Assembly (NCBI GenBank): GCA_001799565.1
Contig: MGTS01000025.1
Coordinates: forward strand, 1-64,000
Direction: 5' to 3'
From: Elusimicrobia bacterium GWA2_51_34
GTDB taxonomy: Bacteria > Elusimicrobiota > Elusimicrobia > Elusimicrobiales > UBA9959
DNA: 64,000 nt
Positions 57,135-64,000 of this stretch are shown piece by piece. A model generated the notes under the pieces. It was not told the origin of the DNA, searched no databases, and saw nothing but the letters and a program-made list of their open reading frames with translations. A program made the translations under genes and the position numbers. Position 1 is the first letter of the stretch. Each line of letters begins with the position of its first letter.

Positions 57135-58139
57135 ATGAAAACAGAATTTACGGCGGTGGTTCCGGTGGCCGGCGCCGGCACGCGTCTGCGCCCTCATACC
57201 CATACCTACCCGAAAGTCCTTTTAACCGTCGGTAATAAACCGATAATCGGCCACATCATTGATGAACTTTCAGCCGCCGGTATAAAAAAAATATGCCTGG
57301 TAACCGGGTATTTGGGCGGGAAAATAAAAGAATACGTCAGCCGCAGCTACAAGAACCTGAAGGTTTCATATGTTGAACAGCCGGAGCCGAAGGGCCTCGG
57401 CCACGCCATCTGGCTTACGCGCCGCTATGTAACAGGGCCGGTGATCGTGATGCTGGGCGACACCATAATTTCAGCGGACCTTGCCAAGTTCCTAAATTCA
57501 AAGGACGACTGTATAGCCGTGAAAAAAGTGGCCGATCCGCGCCGGTTCGGCGTGGTGGAAATTCGCAACGGCTACATAAAGAGCATGGTGGAAAAGCCGG
57601 AAAAGCCGCCTTCAAACCTTGCCATAGTGGGTATTTATTCTTTTAAAAATTCCGCCAAACTTTATGCCGTTCTGGAGCGGCTGGTGGAATCGGGCCGTAC
57701 CACCAAAGGCGAGATACAATTAACCGACGCGCTTTCCCTTATGCTGCGGGGCGGCCATAAGCTTAAGCCGGTCGCGATAGACGGCTGGTACGACTGCGGC
57801 AAGCCGGAAACACTGCTTGAGACCAACCGCTATATACTGGACCGGAAAAATTTTACCGCGAAGGCAAAAAACTCGGTTATCATCCCGCCGGTTTATATTT
57901 CGCGCACGGCAAAGGTTGAAAATTCAATAGTAGGGCCTTACGCTTCAATAGGCGATGGGGCAAAGATAAATTCCTCCATAATTTCCGATTCCATAGTAAA
58001 TGAGAACGCGCTGATAATCAACATGAACCTGAGCGGGTCGCTGGTAGGCCCCAGCGCCGCTGTTATAGGCAGGAAAGACCAGCTGAATGTGGGGGAAAAC
58101 TCCGAAATAAGGTTTGACAAATCCGGCTGCGGTTTGTAA
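57135..58139 (+). CDS. Sugar-1-phosphate nucleotidyltransferase with left-handed beta-helix C-terminus
   Basis: MKTEFTAVVPVAGAGTRLRPHTHTYPKVLLTVGNKPIIGHIIDEL…VMLGDTIIS…hexapeptide-like tail SIVGPYASIGDGAKINSSIISDSIV. Confidence 0.9.
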   Translation: MKTEFTAVVPVAGAGTRLRPHTHTYPKVLLTVGNKPIIGHIIDELSAAGIKKICLVTGYLGGKIKEYVSRSYKNLKVSYVEQPEPKGLGHAIWLTRRYVTGPVIVMLGDTIISADLAKFLNSKDDCIAVKKVADPRRFGVVEIRNGYIKSMVEKPEKPPSNLAIVGIYSFKNSAKLYAVLERLVESGRTTKGEIQLTDALSLMLRGGHKLKPVAIDGWYDCGKPETLLETNRYILDRKNFTAKAKNSVIIPPVYISRTAKVENSIVGPYASIGDGAKINSSIISDSIVNENALIINMNLSGSLVGPSAAVIGRKDQLNVGENSEIRFDKSGCGL

Positions 58140-58144
58140 CAACA

Positions 58145-58227
58145 GGGTAAGCGGTAAAAAACGGTAACCGGTAATCAGTTTAAAAGCCGGCAGGTCTGGT
58201 TTACCGGTTACTGATTGCTTGCCGTTA
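58145..58227. repeat. Inverted repeat, CGGTAACCGGTAA words, overlapping TRAP permease stop (element M)
   Basis: ggtaagcggtaaaaaacggtaaccggtaatcag … ttaccggttactgattgcttgccgtta. Confidence 0.88.
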
Positions 58228-59473
58228 TCAAACTTAATTGCGGCAGGTAGGTAATCAGCGCCAGCATTATCAGCAGCAGCAGCAGGAAGGGCCCTACGGC
58301 GCGGTACAATTCCGGCAGTTTGCGGTTGAACCGCGAACTTGAAAGGAAAAGGTTAAGACCCAGCGGCGGCAGCATGTATCCTATTTCTAGGTTCAGCAGA
58401 AAGATGACGCCCAGATGCACCGGGTCTATGCCGTATTGCGCGGCTATAGGCACTATGATCGGCACCACAATTATTATGGCCGAGAAGATCTCTATCATGT
58501 TGATCACCAGCAGGAAGGCGTTTAGTATTATCAGAAACGCTATTTTGCTGGAAATGAACGCGTGCAGCCAGGCGAAAATACAGTCCGGTATCTGCGCGTC
58601 TATCAGGTAATTGGTTAGTCCCAGCGCCGTGCCCAGCACCATGAAAATGGCGCCCACCAGCAGCATGCTCTTAACCGCCACCCTTGGAATATCCCCGAAT
58701 AAACTCAGGTCCTTGTAAATAAAAACTTCCGTAACAAGCACGTAGAAAGACATTACCGAGGCGGCTTCGCTTGCGGTAAACAGGCCCAGGTAAATGCCGC
58801 CTATTATAAGGAAGGGCAGAGGTATTTCCCAGGCCGCGGCCCGGGCGGCGCTTTTAACAGCGGCAGACGAGAAAGCGGTTTTTTTAATCCCCGCGCGGCG
58901 CGCCGTTATTACGGCGTAAACCGACAGCGCCGCAAGCAGCAGTGCTCCCGGCAGCAGCGCCGCCTTGAAAAGTTTGTCTATGTCTATTTTTGCCACCAGC
59001 GCGTAGAGTATGATCGGCAGGCTTGGGGGGAACAACAGGCCCAGGCTGCCGGTAGTGGTGAGAAGTCCCAGTGTGAATTTTTCCGGGTAGCCCTGTTTCT
59101 TAAGTATGGGGTAGAGCAGGCCGCCCAGCGCTATGATGGTAACGCCTGAGGCACCGGTGAATGCCGTGAAAAGAGCCGTGGTAAAAAGCGCGACTACGCC
59201 AATACCGCCGGGCATGAAGCCGAATAGGGCTTCCGCCAGAGCCAGCATCCGCTGTGGGGCTTTGCTTTCCGCCAATACGTACCCTGAGAAGGTGAAAAGC
59301 GGTATTGCTATAAGGGCCGGCAGGGAGGCCAGGCGCAGCATTTCCACTATTACCGCCGAGGAGTCTATGCCGGCGCCGTAGAAAAGGTATATGGCAAGCG
59401 CCCCTATAAGGGAAAATACCGGCGCGCCCAGAAAGGCGAGAAGAAGGATGGTTAAAATGATGATAAAGACCAT
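58208..59473 (-). CDS. dctM: TRAP transporter large permease
   Basis: LAFLGAPVFSLIGALAIYLFYGAG…FTAFTGASGVTIIALGGLLYPILKKQGYPEKFTLGLLTTTGSLGLLFPPSLPIILYALV. Confidence 0.95.
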   Translation of the reverse strand: MVFIIILTILLLAFLGAPVFSLIGALAIYLFYGAGIDSSAVIVEMLRLASLPALIAIPLFTFSGYVLAESKAPQRMLALAEALFGFMPGGIGVVALFTTALFTAFTGASGVTIIALGGLLYPILKKQGYPEKFTLGLLTTTGSLGLLFPPSLPIILYALVAKIDIDKLFKAALLPGALLLAALSVYAVITARRAGIKKTAFSSAAVKSAARAAAWEIPLPFLIIGGIYLGLFTASEAASVMSFYVLVTEVFIYKDLSLFGDIPRVAVKSMLLVGAIFMVLGTALGLTNYLIDAQIPDCIFAWLHAFISSKIAFLIILNAFLLVINMIEIFSAIIIVVPIIVPIAAQYGIDPVHLGVIFLLNLEIGYMLPPLGLNLFLSSSRFNRKLPELYRAVGPFLLLLLIMLALITYLPQLSLITASNQ

Positions 59474-59476
59474 ATG

Positions 59477-59570
59477 TTAGTGATAGTAAATCGTGAATCG
59501 TGAATAGTAAATAGTGATGGAGACTGGGGCCTTAACTTCTAATTTCTTACTTAATCACGCAATCACTTAA
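59477..59570. repeat. Inverted repeat, GTGAATCGTGAATAGTAA words, overlapping dctQ stop (element N)
   Basis: ttagtgatagtaaatcgtgaatcgtgaatagtaaatagtgat … ttacttaatcacgcaatcacttaa. Confidence 0.75.
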
Positions 59571-60084
59571 TCTCAGCGCTTCCCAATCCAAGCTCTCCAC
59601 TAACTATTCGTTCCCTGAAAAGTCCTATAAGGGTATGAAACGCTATAAGCGCGAAGGCGGCCGGTATTATTATTTCCGACCAGCCGGCTGATATGGCCAG
59701 CCTGTTTATGTAAAAAGCTACGGAGCCGGCGGCGAATTCATCCCTTATGAATTTGTAAGAGGCATAAAAAAGGAGCGCGGAGGCGGCAATGGTAAAAAGC
59801 CCCGCCAGTATTTCAAGCGGGCGATGCAGCCCGCGCGGAGCGAATTTAACGAAAGCTTCAAGGGCGAAATGGCTGCCATACCTTGCGGCGAGCGCAGCAC
59901 CCGTAAGGCCCGCCCACACTACCATGTGGCGCATTAACGGGTCCAGCCAGACTATGCCGGAATGCAGCAGCAGGCGCAGCAGCACCTGCGTAAACGACAT
60001 CCCCACCATGGCGAAAATAAGCAGGACCACAAGGCCCTTTTCCGCCTTTACGATATAATCCTCAAACTGAAATACGCTTCGCAT
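59563..60084 (-). CDS. dctQ: TRAP transporter small permease
   Basis: Four-TM 173 aa; VLLRLLLHSGIVWLDPLMRHMVVWAGLTGAALAARYGSHFALEAF. Confidence 0.92.
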   Translation of the reverse strand: MRSVFQFEDYIVKAEKGLVVLLIFAMVGMSFTQVLLRLLLHSGIVWLDPLMRHMVVWAGLTGAALAARYGSHFALEAFVKFAPRGLHRPLEILAGLFTIAASALLFYASYKFIRDEFAAGSVAFYINRLAISAGWSEIIIPAAFALIAFHTLIGLFRERIVSGELGLGSAEIK

Positions 60085-60090
60085 AGTTTT

Positions 60091-60096
60091 ATTATA
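60091..60096 (-). promoter_or_regulatory. -10-like TATAAT 6 nt before the dctQ ATG
   Basis: minus strand agTATAATaaaactATG. Confidence 0.4.
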
Positions 60097-60133
60097 CTAC
60101 CTTCTTGATATTTTTTTTTAATACTCTTTATTA

Positions 60134-61405
60134 CTATCGCTTCAACATCCGTTTTACCGATGAAGAAACAAAGACGTAAAAATATGAGCTAAAAAGAGCC
60201 AGCATTGGGAGCACTTCAAAACTTCTGCGATTTACTCCTACATCAGCTATACAATTAGCGGTCATAATGCAAAATGCGCAGAGGGAGATCAGCAAAAAAC
60301 CTTCTCCGGACGCAGACACAACCCCTGTGATAAGGCCAAGCGCCGATAATAAAAATAGACTTTTGACAAAAAAATCCAGGGGAAACGGTGTTGAAGGTGC
60401 GGGATCGGATACATCGCCCGGTTTTACAAGTATAGAGGCCAGGAAGTTCCAAAAGTTTATCCTTGTGGCCCAGAGATATCTGAACGGATGCTTGAAAGCC
60501 GTTTCCGAACCTAGTTCAGCCGCGTCTATCATAACCTCTTTGAAACTATATTGCCGGCTCATCATCCGGGAAATAGTCAGGTTGACAACTCCCAGGTGAT
60601 TGCCCTTTTTCTCTTCCAGAATTTCCCGGTAAATTTTTTTAAATCCGGCATGCTTCGGAGAATCCCAGTCTATAAACGGGCCGGATGTCTGCAAAGATGT
60701 TACGGCCCCCCATGGAGATAACTGGAAATGGTTGAAGAGCGCCAGGTTTCTTAACATCCAAAACGATAGAAGCGCGGCAAAAGGCAGGAAAAAATAAACT
60801 GCCGGCTTTATGGCGCGTGTTTTCCACAGCAGAAACACAGTCGGAACAATTATACAGGCGGAAAGTTCAGGCCGGGTAAGCGCCGCGGCGCCGCCCGCAA
60901 GGCCCGCGGCGAACATGCGGCGCGAAATAAATCTTTTCGGAATCAGCCCTTCAATGAGTAACAGCAGCATTATAGAGAAGAGAAAAATAGCAAGGATCTC
61001 GCTTTCTATAGCGCTCTCATAGTACATAAAACTCGGGTGAAAGGATATAAGTAAACCCGCCAGCGACGCCGCGACGCGGCTTTCCCACAGCAGGAAAGCT
61101 ATTCTCATTATCATTGCGGCTATTGCCAGCCCCAGAAGATGCTGGGCGAAAGTCACTGCGCGCATACTCCCTTCGGCAACCCGCAGTGTTCCAGCCAGAA
61201 AAAAAGGATATCCGGGGGTTCTCCTGTAGGTCTCGATGCCGGAGTATGTTCCATGCTCAATAATCTCCATGGCTGATTGCGTGTAAGAGGCTGTTCTTTC
61301 CAGAACGATAGGAGAGGTGCCCATCCAGATATAAAACTTAAATACCACCGCCGGCAGCAATACCAGCAAAGGCCACAGCCTGAATAATTTATGGGATATT
61401 TTCAT
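60134..61405 (-). CDS. Membrane glycosyltransferase (GT39/ArnT-like)
   Basis: Multi-TM; AMEIIEHGTYSGIETYRRTPGYPFFLAGTLRV. Confidence 0.78.
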   Translation of the reverse strand: MKISHKLFRLWPLLVLLPAVVFKFYIWMGTSPIVLERTASYTQSAMEIIEHGTYSGIETYRRTPGYPFFLAGTLRVAEGSMRAVTFAQHLLGLAIAAMIMRIAFLLWESRVAASLAGLLISFHPSFMYYESAIESEILAIFLFSIMLLLLIEGLIPKRFISRRMFAAGLAGGAAALTRPELSACIIVPTVFLLWKTRAIKPAVYFFLPFAALLSFWMLRNLALFNHFQLSPWGAVTSLQTSGPFIDWDSPKHAGFKKIYREILEEKKGNHLGVVNLTISRMMSRQYSFKEVMIDAAELGSETAFKHPFRYLWATRINFWNFLASILVKPGDVSDPAPSTPFPLDFFVKSLFLLSALGLITGVVSASGEGFLLISLCAFCIMTANCIADVGVNRRSFEVLPMLALFSSYFYVFVSSSVKRMLKR

Positions 61406-61591
61406 TGCTTCTTTCTACTGTTCAGCCCTATAAGGATCCGCCCCGGCTGACTACCCGCCGCCACCGCGGATATGACGGACAATTAGCGGTAGGGGGGATG
61501 ATAAAAATACCGCCGCGTTTGTATTATAGATAAAATGACGGGCCGGCACTCCTGCAATTTGGAATAAATGCGGGTTATCCGCAGTCCCATT

Positions 61592-61628
61592 AAGAAAAGG
61601 GCCGCGCATGCCGCGCGGCTCTTTTCTT
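61592..61628 (-). terminator. Strong hairpin terminator downstream of nuclease gene
   Basis: aagaaaagggccgcgc-atgcc-gcgcggctcttttctt, 15/16 paired with T-rich flank. Confidence 0.8.
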
Positions 61629-61659
61629 AATTAAACAGAATGGACAATGCTTATTCGCC

Positions 61660-62799
61660 TTACGGTTTTACTTGATGTTCTTTTCTCCAGTACATCGGAT
61701 TCTCAAACGGGGGTTTAGGCATACTCTTGAACGCGGCCAGCACTGTCCTGGCATAGCCCGGAACGCCTGACGCGCCGAATATGGACACGCTTTCATAAGC
61801 CAGCCCGGCCTTTACAATAATCTCCTGCGCCATTTTGCCGTCAACGAAGAATAGCGCCAGCGTTCTGCCGTACTTATCCTTTCCTAAAGATATGTACTCA
61901 AGCGTATTCGCCTCTTTGAACAGCTTTTCCGTAAAGGCAGCCGCCTCGCGTCCGTAAGGCTGGTCCTCCATGATGCCGTCCTCTACATGAGTTATTTCCG
62001 GGGTGTCAATGGTTACGAAACGGAATATCTCGCCCTGATATGTAATGGTGTCTCCGTCATCATAGATTATCTGCGCTTTATCCATTTTAATGCGGGGTTT
62101 GGCCAAATCCGCTTCTAGTTCGGCGGCTTCGTTTTCAGGCGACCATACGCGAGTGCGCCAATCGTGCGGGTATTCAAAGTCTTTGCGCGGATACTGGGCG
62201 GCGGCGTCTAAAATCGCCGCGCCTATTTCAGGGTAGCCGTTATCTCCGTAAGCGGTAATATACTCGTATGCCAGCCCTCTTTTCAGCATTTCCACCGCAT
62301 AAAGCTTGTCGTCTACAAACACATACACCAGGGTTCTGCCGTATTTATCCTTGCCCAGGTCTATATATTCCACTTTCTTGGCGGCTTTTATTATTTCACG
62401 ACCGGCCTTGGTGGCGTCAGGGCCGTAAGCCTGGTCCTCAAACTTGCCCGCGCTGTAGTGGTGGACCTCCGGCGTGTCAATGCCGGCTATGCGCATCTGT
62501 TTTCTTGGGAGACCGCGGCCGCGCTCCCCATAGGAAATAGTATCGCCGTCTATCAGGTATATCCAGGTCTTATCCATCAGCTTGCGATTCTGTTGAGTCC
62601 CCGTTGCAACCGCAACGGGCGCGGCAACGGAAACTACGGAGGTATTCGCGGCATCCAACTTCTCCGCCGTAGCAGTTGTTTCGCCCGCCCACAACCGCGC
62701 CTGAAGAAGCGATGTGTTATCTACTGTAGCGGTTTTTCCGCCCGCCCACAGCTGTACGGGAATAAGTAACGCGGCCAGAACCTTAAAAAATTTTTTCAT
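61660..62799 (-). CDS. Secreted protein with two tandem SNase/thermonuclease-like domains
   Basis: Signal-like N-term; DGDTISYGE…QMRIAGIDTPEVHHY…KYGRTLVYVFVDD and again DGDTITYQGEIFRFVTIDTPEITH…KYGRTLALFFVDG. Confidence 0.88.
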   Translation of the reverse strand: MKKFFKVLAALLIPVQLWAGGKTATVDNTSLLQARLWAGETTATAEKLDAANTSVVSVAAPVAVATGTQQNRKLMDKTWIYLIDGDTISYGERGRGLPRKQMRIAGIDTPEVHHYSAGKFEDQAYGPDATKAGREIIKAAKKVEYIDLGKDKYGRTLVYVFVDDKLYAVEMLKRGLAYEYITAYGDNGYPEIGAAILDAAAQYPRKDFEYPHDWRTRVWSPENEAAELEADLAKPRIKMDKAQIIYDDGDTITYQGEIFRFVTIDTPEITHVEDGIMEDQPYGREAAAFTEKLFKEANTLEYISLGKDKYGRTLALFFVDGKMAQEIIVKAGLAYESVSIFGASGVPGYARTVLAAFKSMPKPPFENPMYWRKEHQVKP

Positions 62800-63011
62800 A
62801 TAGTCTTCCTCTCACTCACCGGCTTTGGAACCTACTGTAGTGTAACATGACGGCTAAAGCGCCGCCAAGGTCCAATAGCACATAATCGCGCAGTCTTTGT
62901 GCCCAGACACGAATAGAACCAATTTGAGTCTTTTGGCGTTGCAAGGACCTATCTCAGTTTAGGCCTTTTGGCCCTCGTCAAGTCTGTGGGTTTGCATCAT
63001 ACTGTATATTA

Positions 63012-64000
63012 ATGAATACCTTAAACATCATGAATCTGCTCCTGGCATTCCTCTTTGTGCCCGCCTGTTCTTACGCAGGTGAATCACAGTCAAAGGCTTT
63101 CTCCCAACTCTTAAATATTACCGCTCAGATTGAACCAGTATCCGTTCCCATTCCCGCATCCGTTCCCTCCTTTGAAAAGGCGCGTAAGCTCGGGTTCAAG
63201 AATCTGCCGCCTTACACCTTTTCAGACGGCGCCGATATCTCTAATCTTCTGGTTTCCGCCATCAATTCCTCCACGGTCAGCGTTGATGTGGCCATATATG
63301 GCATCACCCTGGAAAACGTCGCCGAGGCTCTGGTAAAAGCGCAAAAGAGAAGGGTTGCGGTGCGCGTTATAATAAATGAAAGTCATGTTTTCCATTCCAA
63401 GGTAAGCCAGGCACTTCAGACCCTTATAGACGGCGGCGTGAATTTAAGAACATTGCGCGGTCTGGGCAAATACGGCATCATGCATAATAAGGTGGCCGTG
63501 TTTGATTCAAAGATAGTTGTGACCGGTTCTTATAACTGGACTGTTACGGCCAACACCGCTAATTATGAAAATATAATCTTTACGTACGCCCCCAACATAA
63601 TTAATGGATATTCCAAGTATTTCCGCTGGATGTGGAAATATTCAAGGCCGCTGAAAGACGGGCCCGCCGGAGAATATCCGCCCGGGCATGTTGGAGTTCC
63701 GCCCGTGGATCCGTCGCCTTCGGTTGAATTGAACGGCCTGATACTGCCTTCTTACTCTTTCTCTCCGGCAGGCACCACCGAGGAATATGTGATAAAGGCC
63801 ATAAACGCCGCCCAATCCTCCCTGGATGTGGCTGTTTTCAGTTTTTATTCGGACAATATCGCCGCGGCTGTAATAAACGCCAAGAAACGCGGAGTTGAAG
63901 TGCGGGTGGTGACGGATAAAGTGCAGGCCAGCCAGTCCTATACTGTGCGCGAACTTATAGAGAACGGGGTTCAGCTCAGATGGAGCCGGGGTTTTGCCGG
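63012..64000 (+). CDS. Phospholipase D-like secreted nuclease, runs off right edge
   Basis: MNTLNIMNLLLAFLFVPACSYAGES signal/lipobox-like; SVDVAIYGITLENVAEALVKAQKRRVAVRVIINE…GIMHNKVAVFDSKIVVTGSYNWT (HxK…D) and second SSLDVAVFSFYSDNIAAAVINAKKRGVEVRVVTDK; frame open to end. Confidence 0.88.
   Translation, partial: MNTLNIMNLLLAFLFVPACSYAGESQSKAFSQLLNITAQIEPVSVPIPASVPSFEKARKLGFKNLPPYTFSDGADISNLLVSAINSSTVSVDVAIYGITLENVAEALVKAQKRRVAVRVIINESHVFHSKVSQALQTLIDGGVNLRTLRGLGKYGIMHNKVAVFDSKIVVTGSYNWTVTANTANYENIIFTYAPNIINGYSKYFRWMWKYSRPLKDGPAGEYPPGHVGVPPVDPSPSVELNGLILPSYSFSPAGTTEEYVIKAINAAQSSLDVAVFSFYSDNIAAAVINAKKRGVEVRVVTDKVQASQSYTVRELIENGVQLRWSRGFA

Noticed and set aside
2771-59570. CRISPR array interpretation of the tandem-word repeats
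   Set aside because: Words are 6-10 nt, degenerate, without regular spacers, and occur as inverted arms; no cas genes.
61518-61628. Possible small RNA (gtttgtattatagataaaatg promoter-like + hairpin)
   Set aside because: The hairpin is better explained as the terminator of the minus-strand nuclease gene. A similar gtattatagat occurs at 408-420, but two matches are weak evidence.

Overview
The window is a bacterial chromosomal segment. Gene content resembles an Elusimicrobiota-like or similar environmental genome, but taxonomy cannot be proven from the window. It has about 56 confidently readable protein genes and no rRNA, tRNA or CRISPR that I could support. Main blocks: (1) dapA, then a minus-strand module with a complete-looking GDP-D-glycero-D-manno-heptose set (hddA, hddC, gmhA, gmhB) plus a translationally coupled transaldolase (1.4-5.4 kb). 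(2) A long, tightly packed surface-glycan/glycolipid cluster (5.4-36.2 kb) with nucleotide-sugar enzymes, glycosyltransferases, methyltransferases, a carbamoyltransferase, two B12-type radical SAM proteins, two ThDP systems (acetolactate-synthase-like and a PDH-E1 alpha/beta pair) and a permuted nucleotidyltransferase-PfkB kinase fusion. (3) Plus-strand GT39/GT2/rmlA/rmlD/MraY-like genes (36.3-41.8 kb), the last carrying a G13 tract. (4) An APC-type permease preceded by a convincing ydaO-type (c-di-AMP) riboswitch. (5) Metabolic genes: OsmC, HD-GYP, GlcF, a GlcD-GlcE fusion, tryptophanase, patatin, TauE/DUF1634, TPR, nitronate monooxygenase, a TRAP permease pair and secreted SNase and PLD nucleases. 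The most striking structure not explained by genes is a set of about 15 intergenic inverted repeats whose arms are built of short degenerate tandem words. Several unrelated word families share this architecture. Most sit on or within about 15 nt of a stop codon, and seven overlap the CDS end so that the repeat encodes the last residues and stop. They are nearly absent from the 5.4-38 kb glycan cluster. All calls are from reading the sequence; no database search or folding program was run.
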